The notes beneath the pieces are model-generated. The model saw nothing but the letters and a program-made list of their open reading frames with translations, was not told the DNA's origin and searched no databases. A stretch of 64,000 nt of DNA. It comes from Viridibacillus arenosi. GTDB lineage: Bacteria; Bacillota; Bacilli; Bacillales_A; Planococcaceae. The position numbers and the translations under genes were made by a program. This document shows, one piece after another, positions 46,918 to 55,174 of the stretch. Positions within the stretch are counted from its first letter, which is position 1; each line of letters opens with the position of its first letter. Location: the NCBI RefSeq assembly GCF_001955655.1, contig NZ_MSPW01000009.1, forward strand, positions 62,001 through 126,000. Direction: 5' to 3'.

Positions 46918-46976
46918 CGTAAAAAAATTTTAAAAAATTTAGGAATTCTGAAGAATTTTGTCGAAATATTGAACAC

Positions 46977-47369
46977 TCAATTATCAGAAGACGTTTTATT
47001 ATTAATTACTTCAGTGCGTCGTCTCGCTTTGAGTTCTGAAATAATCATCTCTTCAACCGCTTCATCTTCTTCTAAATCAATGCCATATACATACGAGCCA
47101 TTACCTGATTTTTTCCATTTCACTTCACCTATTGTACGTATAGGCTTCGAAAAAAGAACAAACATTAACTCCATTCGAATTAAATAATTCTCCGCAGGCA
47201 AATTTAAAGGTGTCGACAACCTCAAGCCACTCGGGCTCATATCTAAAATCAAACAGTCAACTTTACTCGATAATTTACCCTGTTCTTTGCCATCCATACA
47301 CAAACGAAATTCCGCTTTCACAGGTTCTTGAAGAATATGGCGAAACGACTCCAAGCGATTATATTTCAT
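46977..47369 (-). CDS. PilZ-domain protein, possible c-di-GMP effector
   Basis: A 130-residue single-domain protein. The second PilZ motif (D/N)xSxxG is present in LDMSPSGLRL (about residues 42-51), and the barrel continues to about 110. The first motif is RLESFR, spacing two arginines by four residues (Arg5, Arg10) where RxxxR is usual, so c-di-GMP binding is likely but not certain. It lies between the flagellar fliT and hpf, 0.9 kb from a GGDEF-EAL gene. It may slow flagella or act in exopolysaccharide control, as YpfA-type proteins do. GGTGAG precedes ATG 47369. Confidence 0.75.
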   Translation of the reverse strand: MKYNRLESFRHILQEPVKAEFRLCMDGKEQGKLSSKVDCLILDMSPSGLRLSTPLNLPAENYLIRMELMFVLFSKPIRTIGEVKWKKSGNGSYVYGIDLEEDEAVEEMIISELKARRRTEVINNKTSSDN

Positions 47370-47450
47370 CAGAACTCACCTTCTCTTTTTATGTAATTTC
47401 ATTATAATCAAACTGTTTATATTGGTAAATAGATAGGTATAAGTGATTAG

Positions 47451-47479
47451 AAAACCCTCCTCAATGGGTGAGGAGGGTT
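47451..47479 (-). terminator. Terminator of flaG-fliD-fliS-fliT
   Basis: AACCCTCCTCA / TGAGGAGGGTT, an 11-bp perfect stem just beyond the fliT stop, with a short minus-strand T run. Confidence 0.75.
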
Positions 47480-47483
47480 GAAG

Positions 47484-47843
47484 TTAATTTTTCCGGTCAT
47501 AATACATGCCATCCATCGTACGGACAGATGCATATGGATTTGTGTACTTTTGCTCCGATGCTTTAGTTGTTTGGAGTTGTTGCATATCAGCTTTAATTAA
47601 ATTTTTCACTTTTAATAGACGTTCTTTAATGCCTTTATCTAATTCAATAAGGTTCTTTAATAGAGGATGATTATTCAATGCATTAGGATCACTTGCCTGT
47701 ATATCATCAATGATGGCTCCACGAGCATCCAATAGGGTATCTATATTCTCGATAAAAGCATCCCGGTCTTTATCAGCTGGTAAATTAGTTAAGTGTGAAT
47801 AAAGCTGTTCAGAGGCAATTAGCAATTGTTGGACTTTCCCCAT
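47484..47843 (-). CDS. fliT: Flagellar chaperone FliT
   Basis: A 119-residue helical protein, FliT by position after fliS and by pattern (QLLIASEQLYSHL, then DALLDAR-type and ELDKGIKERL). FliT escorts the filament cap FliD to the export gate. ATG 47843 shares its A with the fliS stop (TGATG), so translation is coupled, and AGGGA lies about ten bases upstream. Sequence conservation in this family is low, so synteny carries much of the call. Confidence 0.82.
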   Translation of the reverse strand: MGKVQQLLIASEQLYSHLTNLPADKDRDAFIENIDTLLDARGAIIDDIQASDPNALNNHPLLKNLIELDKGIKERLLKVKNLIKADMQQLQTTKASEQKYTNPYASVRTMDGMYYDRKN

Positions 47844-48247
47844 CAAATCTGATTCCCTGTGAATTGTTGTTGACGATTTAAGCGTATAACTTCTTTCCAT
47901 GTATCACGGAATTCTACAACATAGCCCTCTACTTCATCAATGATTGCTACATCATTTTGTATATTCGCCTCAACTAAACGACGATTCATATATTCATATA
48001 AATTTAGCATTTGTTTAGAAATTTCAATATCCATGTTCAACGTTGACATTAATTCAGAGATAATTGCTTGCGCTTTTAATAGATTCGTATTCTTCGCTTC
48101 TACATCTTTCGACCCAATAGCAAGTTTACCTTTATGTAAAAACTTAATACATCCATTATAAAGCATTAACGTAAGCTCACCAGGGGATGCCGTCGTCACA
48201 CTATTTTGTTTATAGGCTTGATGCGCTGATTGTGCTGCCAAAATCAT
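47843..48247 (-). CDS. fliS: Flagellar export chaperone FliS
   Basis: A 134-residue four-helix protein that binds the C-terminus of flagellin, prevents early polymerisation and helps secretion. The start AYKQNSVTTASPGELTLMLYNGCIKFL is strongly conserved. It lies 36 bases after fliD. In B. subtilis the FliS-flagellin pair also feeds back on FliW-CsrA, both of which are encoded in this window. Confidence 0.95.
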   Translation of the reverse strand: MILAAQSAHQAYKQNSVTTASPGELTLMLYNGCIKFLHKGKLAIGSKDVEAKNTNLLKAQAIISELMSTLNMDIEISKQMLNLYEYMNRRLVEANIQNDVAIIDEVEGYVVEFRDTWKEVIRLNRQQQFTGNQI

Positions 48248-48283
48248 ACAACTCCTTCAAAATGTTTACTACTATTATACCAG

Positions 48284-50146
48284 TTATTGTCCGCCAAATT
48301 GCGCGAAAATTGACGATTGTGAGTTGGCTTTGTTAATTGCTGTCTCCATTGCAGTGAATTGCTTCCAATATCTTGCTTCAACGTCCTTTAAACGATCTGT
48401 TAAAGTAGTGATTCGCTTATTCGTATCGATTAAATTTTTACCGATAGCAAATTGGTTATCAGTCATTGTTGCACGGCCAGCTTTTTTCTCGATATTTTTT
48501 GTGAAGTCAGACATTGAGTCACGTAATCGTTGTACAATACCACGCGTGTCGCCTTCAGAATCTGTTTTACTACCATTTTGAGTTAACGTTTTAACTACAC
48601 GATCTGGATCTTCTTCTAGAGCTTTACGTAACTTAGTTTCATCAATAACAAGTTTACCACCATCATTAAAATTACTTGATGTCGTAATCCCCATTTTAAA
48701 CATAGTATCGATGACGTTATTTCCTAGTCCTAGACCTTTCACTTGGCTATACAGTGCATTACGCATATCACCTAAACCATTACGTAAAATTGAATCACCA
48801 CGTAAAAGTCCGCTCATTGCTTTTTCATCCCAAAGCTTTTGCTCGCTTTCAGTCATATCTTTACGTTGTTCAGCAGTTAACGGGGTGTAGTCACGGTATT
48901 TTGTTTCTTTTAGATGATCATTTAAATCGGTGATTAATTCGTTATATTTAGTGACGAATTCTTTTACTTTGTCTACCATAGAATCTAAGTCTTTATCAGC
49001 TGATATGGAAACTGTTGAACCAGAAAAATTTTGGTTCAATGTAACTGTATATCCAGATTGTGTAAATGTATTTGAAGTACTTTCCATTTCCATTCCATTT
49101 ACTGTATAAAATGCGTTAACGACAGGTTTATCGCTATTAATATTTCCTGTATTACCACTTAAAAAACCTAATTTATTAAAGACACCGGAATTATCTTCAT
49201 CAACTCTGATAGACACACCCGCTTTATGACCTGTCGAATTTGCTGTTATCGACATTTTCCCATCATTAGATACTATAGCCGTTAATCCTGCTCCATTGAG
49301 ACGTTTCATAAAAGATTCCAAAGTGTCTGTTTCTTTATAATTTATAGTAGCTGGGGCAAGTTCACCTGTTGAATTAATAACTGATAATTTTATAGTTCCG
49401 TCTGTTAGCCCCAATTCACCAAGAGTGGTTTTATTAGTAGTAGTATTATTATTATTTACATTAGAATAAAGCGTTTTAGATGTACCTAACTTTGATCCGG
49501 CTGATGTATCATCAAAGCCTAATTTACCTAGTTCTACTGAATTATCAGGATTACCTTGTACTTCAATAGATTCACCTGATTCTTTAGCAGTTATAGATAA
49601 TTTACCGTTTGTTATAGATGCATTAAAACCTTTAGAATTTAAGTCATCTATAAAACTCTTTAGTGTAGTATTTTTATCAAAACTGATGGATTGAATATTA
49701 TCTGCTTCCCCATCTTTTTTGATAGCTAAATTTAAAGTAGAATTTGAATTGATTCCTAATTCTCCAAAAGTTGTTTCATTTGTTGCTATACTTTTTTCTG
49801 TTGGAGGAGCAGTAATGACAACTTTGTTCGCTGCTGTTGCTAATGTAGCCTTATCAATATTTAATGTACCACTAGCACCAGAACCTGCTGTTACAGATAC
49901 TGCTGTACTATTCGACACATTCACTTTATTTTTCACAAAATTACTAGATAACGAGAAATTATCAAATAAATAATCACTAAATGTTTTTAGTTTTGTATTT
50001 ACTGAACGATATGCGTCACGTTGCCATTCATATGTTGTTTTCTTTTGATTTAATTTATTTAGGGGCATACGTTCTGCCGTCATTAACTTTTCTACTAATG
50101 CATCGATGTCCATTCCTGAAGCTAATCCACCTACACGGTTTACCAT
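48284..50146 (-). CDS. fliD: Flagellar filament capping protein FliD (enlarged)
   Basis: The 620-residue hook-associated protein 2 caps the filament and helps flagellin fold in place. Conserved ends are present: N-terminal GLASGMDIDALVEKLM (7-22) and the C-terminal coiled coil (about 560-615). The middle is larger than in B. subtilis FliD (498 residues) because of two similar blocks of about 90 residues: 125-211 (TTFGELGIN ... GKLSITAKESG ... LGKLGF) and 240-329 (TTLGELGLT ... GKMSITANSTG ... FNKLGF). Both resemble the flagellin IN motif. GGGAGG precedes ATG 50146. Confidence 0.95.
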   Translation of the reverse strand: MVNRVGGLASGMDIDALVEKLMTAERMPLNKLNQKKTTYEWQRDAYRSVNTKLKTFSDYLFDNFSLSSNFVKNKVNVSNSTAVSVTAGSGASGTLNIDKATLATAANKVVITAPPTEKSIATNETTFGELGINSNSTLNLAIKKDGEADNIQSISFDKNTTLKSFIDDLNSKGFNASITNGKLSITAKESGESIEVQGNPDNSVELGKLGFDDTSAGSKLGTSKTLYSNVNNNNTTTNKTTLGELGLTDGTIKLSVINSTGELAPATINYKETDTLESFMKRLNGAGLTAIVSNDGKMSITANSTGHKAGVSIRVDEDNSGVFNKLGFLSGNTGNINSDKPVVNAFYTVNGMEMESTSNTFTQSGYTVTLNQNFSGSTVSISADKDLDSMVDKVKEFVTKYNELITDLNDHLKETKYRDYTPLTAEQRKDMTESEQKLWDEKAMSGLLRGDSILRNGLGDMRNALYSQVKGLGLGNNVIDTMFKMGITTSSNFNDGGKLVIDETKLRKALEEDPDRVVKTLTQNGSKTDSEGDTRGIVQRLRDSMSDFTKNIEKKAGRATMTDNQFAIGKNLIDTNKRITTLTDRLKDVEARYWKQFTAMETAINKANSQSSIFAQFGGQ

Positions 50147-50174
50147 TTATATTACCTCCCAGTAATCTTGCTTT

Positions 50175-50537
50175 TTAGATTGTTTCATCTACTACCATGC
50201 CTAAATACTTTTGCATTGTGTAATAAGCATCTAACAGCTTTTTTGGTGGAATTTCACGTACCACTTCATCTGTTTCGGTGTCTACTACTTGCACAAAATA
50301 ACGATTTAGTCCATCATGCAGGACAAACTTGGAGTTTTTGCTATGAAACTCCATAAATTCATTTAGAGCATTTACCGCTCTTTCTAACGTTTCTTTAGCT
50401 GGTTGTTCTTCATGTTGTGAATTTTGCTGTACTTTAATCATTTTATCCATGTCATTTACTTCAACAATGGATGACTTGACTTGTGTTCCAGCAGTAGTTG
50501 TAACACTCTCATTAGGTGCTTGTGACGATATTCGCAT
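50175..50537 (-). CDS. flaG: Flagellar protein FlaG
   Basis: A 120-residue FlaG (YvyC) protein. The N-terminal half is polar and disordered; the folded C-terminal part reads NRYFVQVVDTETDEVVREIPPKKLLD (about 78-103), the family signature. FlaG is thought to tune filament length. It starts the flaG-fliD-fliS-fliT unit: AGGAGG lies nine bases before ATG 50537, and a sigma-D-like -10 (TCCGATAA) lies 42 bases upstream. It is divergent from a flagellin gene. Confidence 0.9.
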   Translation of the reverse strand: MRISSQAPNESVTTTAGTQVKSSIVEVNDMDKMIKVQQNSQHEEQPAKETLERAVNALNEFMEFHSKNSKFVLHDGLNRYFVQVVDTETDEVVREIPPKKLLDAYYTMQKYLGMVVDETI

Positions 50538-50578
50538 TTAACTCAATCCTCCTACGTTCACAATATTTATTACTGTTA

Positions 50579-50605
50579 TTATCGGAGTCAACTAAGAATC
50601 TTTCA
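50579..50605 (-). promoter_or_regulatory. Sigma-D-like promoter of flaG-fliDST
   Basis: On the minus strand TGAA (50605-50602), a 15-base spacer and TCCGATAA (50586-50579), close to the sigma-D (FliA-type) consensus TAAA-N15-GCCGATAT. Confidence 0.6.
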
Positions 50606-50612
50606 GCAAATC

Positions 50613-50640
50613 TAAAAAATTCGTAAGATTTTGCCGATAT
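50613..50640 (+). promoter_or_regulatory. Sigma-D promoter of the second flagellin gene
   Basis: TAAA (50613-50616), a 16-base spacer and a perfect GCCGATAT (50633-50640). It is back-to-back with the flaG promoter. Confidence 0.85.
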
Positions 50641-50659
50641 TACATTTGGTAACAAATAT

Positions 50660-50675
50660 TTCACATGGAGGTGAA
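50660..50675 (+). promoter_or_regulatory. CsrA-type hairpin holding the flagellin ribosome site
   Basis: TTCAC-ATGGAG-GTGAA: a 5-bp stem with GGA in the loop. ACATGGAGGT inside it matches the CsrA consensus ACANGGANGT fully and contains the GGAGG that serves the TTG start at 50680. Confidence 0.65.
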
Positions 50676-50679
50676 TAGA

Positions 50680-51489
50680 TTGAGAATACAAAATAAGGCA
50701 TGGACGACCTTTGCAAATAACCGTGTTCAAAAGAATCAATCTGCAATCACGAAAACACTTGAGAAGTTATCCGGTGGAGATAAAATTGTTCGAGCCTCAT
50801 TAAATGCTTCTGGTCTCAGTATCTCAGAAACGATGCGCTCACAGATTAAGGGCCTTTCACGAGCTCAACAAAATATGCAAGATGGACTATCTGTTTTAGA
50901 AGTTACAGATTCTGGATTACAGAGTGTAAATGTGGCATTGCATCGTGGACGGGAGTTAGCAGTACAAGCTGCAAATGACACCCTAACAGATGATGATCGT
51001 AATGCGGCTCAAAAAGAATTAGACCAATTAATGGAATCTATCAATGATACAGCAGATAATTTAGAATTCAACACAAAACGAATTCTAGGTGAAATCCGTC
51101 CATTATTTATCCAAGTCGGTTCAAATGCTGACCAAAAGTTGGCTATTGATACTGTTGATGTAAGTACTAAAGCGTTAGGTCTCGAAAATGCTAACTTACA
51201 GACTCGAGAAAATGCAGATGATTTAATTAGTAAAATCGATAAAGCCATTGAACATATTTCAAAAGACTTGGCTAATGTAGGTTCTGATTATAATGCATTG
51301 ACATCCCATCATGAAAATATAGGGCGTGCTGAAGAAAGTTTACAAAAATCCGAATCATTAATCCGGGATCCAGATATGGCTCTTGAAATGATGGATTTAG
51401 TTAAACAAAACATCGTTCAAAAAGGCGATGAATTACTTATTCAAAATACAAATCGTAATGTACAATCAATCCTCGGGCTATTTAAATAA
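50680..51489 (+). CDS. Second flagellin (divergent paralogue)
   Basis: A 269-residue flagellin-fold protein with conserved N-terminal (about 1-135) and C-terminal (about 190-269) D0/D1 helices: RIQNKAWTTF, LEKLSGGDKIVRASLNASGLSISE, GRELAVQAANDTLTDDDR, and a C-terminal LQKSESLIRDPDMALEMM. It is clearly diverged from the other flagellin here (for example SGGDKI for SSGYQI) and lacks a Ser/Thr-rich centre. The start is TTG 50680 with GGAGGTG upstream; an ATG at 50665 has no ribosome site. It is the only plus-strand gene in this flagellar region and has its own sigma-D promoter and terminator. It may be a minor or alternative filament subunit. Confidence 0.88.
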   Translation: MRIQNKAWTTFANNRVQKNQSAITKTLEKLSGGDKIVRASLNASGLSISETMRSQIKGLSRAQQNMQDGLSVLEVTDSGLQSVNVALHRGRELAVQAANDTLTDDDRNAAQKELDQLMESINDTADNLEFNTKRILGEIRPLFIQVGSNADQKLAIDTVDVSTKALGLENANLQTRENADDLISKIDKAIEHISKDLANVGSDYNALTSHHENIGRAEESLQKSESLIRDPDMALEMMDLVKQNIVQKGDELLIQNTNRNVQSILGLFK

Positions 51490-51495
51490 ATGGTG

Positions 51496-51551
51496 AAAAA
51501 AAGAGCTACCAAAAAAGTCGTTTCCATCGACTTTTTAAGTAGCTCTTTTCA
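51496..51551. terminator. Bidirectional terminator between second flagellin and the leg operon
   Basis: AAAAGAGCTAC / GTAGCTCTTTT outer arms with an inner AAAAAGTCG / CGACTTTTT stem. It ends the flagellin mRNA and may also end the minus-strand glycosylation operon, since no other hairpin follows legF. The bases from here to 51751 hold no gene. Confidence 0.75.
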
Positions 51552-51751
51552 ATGAAGTTGAAGTCACAAGTAGTGTGATTTGATAATTATCAACTAAAAA
51601 ACAAGTGGCTGACACAACATATTGCTTGAAAATACAATTACAGAAATAAACAGGAAAAATCCATTTAAAACAATCACTTAGCTATTTACTCTTAACCAAT
51701 TATGTATATCAATAAATTCCCCTATTATTTAATATTATCCATAAAGAAATT

Positions 51752-52429
51752 CTACATTTTTTTTAGATTTTCACAAATTATAAAGTCCATCATATTATCA
51801 ATATCATATGAATGTTCCTTACTCATCAAATAGCCTACTGTATCATCAGCTAAAAAAGATTTTGACTCTTGAATTACTTTTGTTTTACCTATATAAATAG
51901 CACCATTTAATGAGTATGTTAAAGGTAAATCTTGACGCCTTACAGCGATTGGTTCATCCGCAAATAAAGGTTGTAAAACTTTTTCTTCGCTCATTTTATA
52001 CATCCAATAAGGAGATTCAGATGTTTCTACTACACTAACACAATAGTTACTATCGTTTTTAAGCAATTTTTCAATGGCATTATCAATATCTTCTACAGTT
52101 CTCATCGGAGAAGTTGGTTGTAGCAAGATAATATAATCATAGCCTGGGCATTGAGCAATGGCATGTAATACAGGCTCCATACCCGATGTCGTATCATTTG
52201 CTAATTCAGATGGCCTTACAAAGGGAACTTCACAGCCATATTCTTCTGCTACTTGAATAATCTCTTGATCTTCTGAAGACAAAATGAGTCTCGTTATATA
52301 CTTCGATTTTTTTGCTTCTTCAATTGTCCATGCAATGAGTGGTTTCCCTGCTAATTCTTTGATATTTTTACGAGGGATACCTTTAGATCCCCCTCTCGCA
52401 GGAATCACCGCTAAAAAGGTTGGCTTCAT
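51752..52429 (-). CDS. legF: CMP-N-acylneuraminate/legionaminate cytidylyltransferase
   Basis: A 225-residue NeuA/LegF-family enzyme that activates a nonulosonic acid as its CMP-sugar. The nucleotide-binding motif ARGGSKGIPRKN (about 11-22), the LQPTSPMR block (about 103-110) and the LNGAIYIGK segment are conserved. The LegF role (CMP-legionaminic acid) rather than sialic acid is inferred from the neighbouring legB, legC, legG and ptmE genes. It overlaps ptmE by four bases and is the last gene of the operon. Confidence 0.88.
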   Translation of the reverse strand: MKPTFLAVIPARGGSKGIPRKNIKELAGKPLIAWTIEEAKKSKYITRLILSSEDQEIIQVAEEYGCEVPFVRPSELANDTTSGMEPVLHAIAQCPGYDYIILLQPTSPMRTVEDIDNAIEKLLKNDSNYCVSVVETSESPYWMYKMSEEKVLQPLFADEPIAVRRQDLPLTYSLNGAIYIGKTKVIQESKSFLADDTVGYLMSKEHSYDIDNMMDFIICENLKKM

Positions 52430-53475
52430 TTTACTTCCTCCTTATAATCAGAGTTAGCTTGCTCAAAATCTGCCATTCGTCCAATATCTAACCAATATTC
52501 TCTCACAGGAAATGCTGATACATTATTTTGTTCATCCATTAATTTTTTAAACAAATCTGGCATATCATAAAATTCATCTTGTGGAATATAATCAAACACT
52601 TCTGGACTTAATACATAAATTCCTGCATTCACAAAGCTTCTATGCATTGGCTTCTCTTTAATTGAAACTAACTGCTGCCCTTCCGTTTCAATAACACCAT
52701 AAGGTATTTGATATTCATATTCACGTACGCACATCGTCGCAGCCGCTTCTGTTTCTTCGTGGAATTGCAAAAGCTGTTCAAAATTTACTTGAGTTAACAA
52801 ATCACCATTCATAACAAAAATAGGGCTTGAAGGTTTTTCCTTCAATAAAGATAAAGCCCCTGCCGTTCCCATTCTTTTATCTTCTTCTATGTAAGAAATG
52901 GACACCCCAAAAGCTGAACCATCCTGAAAATAATCTTGAATGACTTCTTTTTTATAATTTACAGATAGTATAAAATTAGTGAAGCCATATTGCTTAAAAC
53001 CTTCTATAATCGTTTCTAAAATTGGCTTATTTCCTACATTTAGCATTGGCTTCGGAATATTCTCTGTTAATGGACGTAAACGTGTACCAAGGCCACCTGC
53101 CATTAAAATAACCGTATTTCCATTATCTTTGGTAGCTGGGTCCTCATCGGCAAAAATGATATCAATAATTCTATTATCCATATCTATAATTGGTAACTGC
53201 TTTAATTTATGTTTTTTTAGTAGGTTTAAACAATCACTATATGTATTATTAATGCATGCACTTACAGGAGAAGAATTCATTACCTGTTTAATTGGAACAT
53301 CTAATCCTTCTCCTCTTAAAATACCCCTACGAATGTCTCCATCAGTTACAGTACCTAGTAAATTCAATGTTTCATCTACCACTGCTGCAAATTGCATAGA
53401 AGAGTCATCGATGATTTTCATTGTTTCTAAAAGTGTTGTATTTTCATTAACTAAGATACTTCGCCAATTTTTCAA
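52426..53475 (-). CDS. ptmE: CBS-domain sugar-1-phosphate nucleotidyltransferase (PtmE-like)
   Basis: A 349-residue protein with two CBS repeats (about 8-55 and 65-112) fused to an NTP-transferase domain (about 120-345; VILMAGGLGTRLRPLTENIPKPML, and metal-site VMNGDLLT). This is the layout of PtmE, which makes GDP-glucosamine (or its acetylated form) at the start of the GDP-linked legionaminic acid route in Campylobacter. TTG 53475 directly follows the legH stop codon, with AAAGGAAGTGG upstream. The GDP specificity is inferred from context. Confidence 0.85.
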   Translation of the reverse strand: MKNWRSILVNENTTLLETMKIIDDSSMQFAAVVDETLNLLGTVTDGDIRRGILRGEGLDVPIKQVMNSSPVSACINNTYSDCLNLLKKHKLKQLPIIDMDNRIIDIIFADEDPATKDNGNTVILMAGGLGTRLRPLTENIPKPMLNVGNKPILETIIEGFKQYGFTNFILSVNYKKEVIQDYFQDGSAFGVSISYIEEDKRMGTAGALSLLKEKPSSPIFVMNGDLLTQVNFEQLLQFHEETEAAATMCVREYEYQIPYGVIETEGQQLVSIKEKPMHRSFVNAGIYVLSPEVFDYIPQDEFYDMPDLFKKLMDEQNNVSAFPVREYWLDIGRMADFEQANSDYKEEVK

Positions 53476-54102
53476 CTATTCCACTTCCTTTGCAGGTACC
53501 CCAAAAGCTTTTTTGTTTGTACCTATATTTGAAATAACAACAGCTCCTGCACCAATAAGAGTATTCTTACCAATTTCAACAGCTTGAATAATAGAACTAC
53601 CAGTACCAATATGAGACCCATCACCAATAATAACACTGCCTGATAGAGTCGTACCTGGTGCGATATGAACATGGGATCCTATTACACAATCATGTTCAAT
53701 AATTGCTCCAGTATTAATAATCGTATTCTTACCAATTTGAGCATATGGCTGTATAATCGCTCCAGCCATCACTTGTGTGCCCTCAGCTAATATAGCTGTT
53801 TTTGAAATAATAGCCTTATCATGGATGCATGTTGCAAATGTATACCCTATTTTATTCATTTTTTCAAAAAGAGTTTCACGGAAATTTGAAATACGCACAG
53901 TTCCTATTCCTAAGACAAGTTCTATTTCTTCGGGATTATAGTTTGTAATTACTACATCATTCCCAAGATACTTTAAGCCATAACTATTTACTTCTTCTTT
54001 CGGTGCAGTAAAACCGAGTATATTTCGTTGCTGTAATAATAAGATTTCTGTTAAAACAGAAGCATGTCCACCATTTCCTATTATTATTATCGACTTATTC
54101 AT
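53476..54102 (-). CDS. legH: NeuD/LegH-like sugar O/N-acetyltransferase
   Basis: A 208-residue protein: N-terminal Rossmann-like sugar-nucleotide part (IIIIGNGGHASVLTEIL) and C-terminal left-handed beta-helix of hexapeptide repeats (about 100-200; IINTGAIIEHDCVIGSHVHIAPG, GDGSHIGTGSSII). His in EHDC is the likely general base. LegH acetylates the 4-amino group made by LegC, giving the 2,4-diacetamido intermediate. ATG 54102 has GAGG 12 bases upstream; the ATG four codons earlier abuts it. It overlaps the legI end by eight bases. Confidence 0.85.
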   Translation of the reverse strand: MNKSIIIIGNGGHASVLTEILLLQQRNILGFTAPKEEVNSYGLKYLGNDVVITNYNPEEIELVLGIGTVRISNFRETLFEKMNKIGYTFATCIHDKAIISKTAILAEGTQVMAGAIIQPYAQIGKNTIINTGAIIEHDCVIGSHVHIAPGTTLSGSVIIGDGSHIGTGSSIIQAVEIGKNTLIGAGAVVISNIGTNKKAFGVPAKEVE

Positions 54103-55174
54103 CGATTTGTTCATCCTCTTTATAAAATTTAGTAGACTTTTTCCCTAAAATAGACCAATACTTTGATGGAGATATGCCATTTCCAGGTCTTTTAACAGCG
54201 ATATTAGATATTTTTAATATTTCTCCTTGTTTGATATCAGTACTTGCCACAAGACTTTTTCTAGCAGCTACTCTGTTTTTCATCTCCATTGCTGTTGGTT
54301 CTTTTAATCCTGTTCCTAAAGCACTTTCAATCTGACGGATACCTTCAATCATAGCGCTTAATTCCAATGGCTCTAATGAAGCTACATGATCTGGTCCTGG
54401 TAAATTTCGGTCCATTGTAAAGTGCTTCTCTATGATAGTTGCCCCCATGCTAGTTGCAGCAATTGGAACTAAGATCCCTTGAGAGTGATCGGAAAATCCA
54501 ATTGGCAAATTTAGCTCTACTGCTAACTGATTCATTGCTTTTAGATTGATTGTTTCAAATGGTGCTGGATATTCTGTTGTACAATGTAGAACCGTCACAA
54601 ATTTTTGTAAAATCTCTTTAGCCTCATTTGTTTTATAATAAGAATGAACGTTCTCAATAGAAACTTCCTCATATGGCTTTGCTAAGCCATATGCGACAAA
54701 GGATAAGGCTTCATGTATTTCTGCAATTGTAGCCATACCTGTTGAAATAATCATTTTCTTTTTCTTTGTTGCAATATAATGAATAAAAGGTGAATTAGTC
54801 AGCTCACCAGATGGTATTTTAATAGTCTGCATTTGTAAATCGTCAACTAAAAAATCCACGCTATCATGGTCAAATGGCGTAGATAAAAATTCGATTTCTA
54901 TTTCATCACAATAGTTTTTCAGCGCTGTGAATTCTTCATATGATAATTCCAGTGATTTTAACATTTCATATTGAGACGTAGCCTCACCAAGATTTTCAAC
55001 TTGATAATCTGCTTGCATAGCCTCTTTTGTCACTAAGTTCTCTGCATGAAATGTTTGAAACTTTACTGCATCAGCTCCGGCTTTCTTCGCCGTATAGACT
55101 AGCTTTTTTGCCAGGGAAAAGGAGCCATTATGATTAACTCCTGCTTCAGCAATGATATACGTTGATTGGCTCAT
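54095..55174 (-). CDS. legI: N,N'-diacetyllegionaminate synthase
   Basis: A 359-residue NeuB-family synthase that condenses a 6-deoxy-diacetamido-hexose with phosphoenolpyruvate to form the nine-carbon legionaminic acid. The TIM barrel (about 5-275) has AGVNHNGSFSLAKKL, KFQTFHAENL, STPFDHDSVDFL, SGELTNSPFI and FSDHSQGI, plus KHFTMDRNLPGPDHVASLEP. The C-terminal SAF (antifreeze-like) domain spans about 295-350 (AARKSLVASTDIKQGE). The length is family-normal. It overlaps legG by four bases. Confidence 0.92.
   Translation of the reverse strand: MSQSTYIIAEAGVNHNGSFSLAKKLVYTAKKAGADAVKFQTFHAENLVTKEAMQADYQVENLGEATSQYEMLKSLELSYEEFTALKNYCDEIEIEFLSTPFDHDSVDFLVDDLQMQTIKIPSGELTNSPFIHYIATKKKKMIISTGMATIAEIHEALSFVAYGLAKPYEEVSIENVHSYYKTNEAKEILQKFVTVLHCTTEYPAPFETINLKAMNQLAVELNLPIGFSDHSQGILVPIAATSMGATIIEKHFTMDRNLPGPDHVASLEPLELSAMIEGIRQIESALGTGLKEPTAMEMKNRVAARKSLVASTDIKQGEILKISNIAVKRPGNGISPSKYWSILGKKSTKFYKEDEQIDE

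Noticed and set aside
50665-50667. ATG as the start of the second flagellin
   Set aside because: It lies in the CsrA-type loop, has no ribosome site, and would add five residues not seen in flagellins; TTG 50680 has GGAGGTG in place.
51752-53475. Sialic acid (Neu5Ac) rather than legionaminic acid pathway
   Set aside because: The dehydratase, aminotransferase and acetyltransferase genes are needed only for 6-deoxy-diacetamido nonulosonates, not for Neu5Ac. Pseudaminic acid is less likely because a NeuC-type hydrolysing epimerase replaces PseG.
52979-53587. A 202-codon plus-strand frame across ptmE and legH
   Set aside because: It spans the junction of two well-supported minus-strand genes and has no ribosome site or family resemblance.
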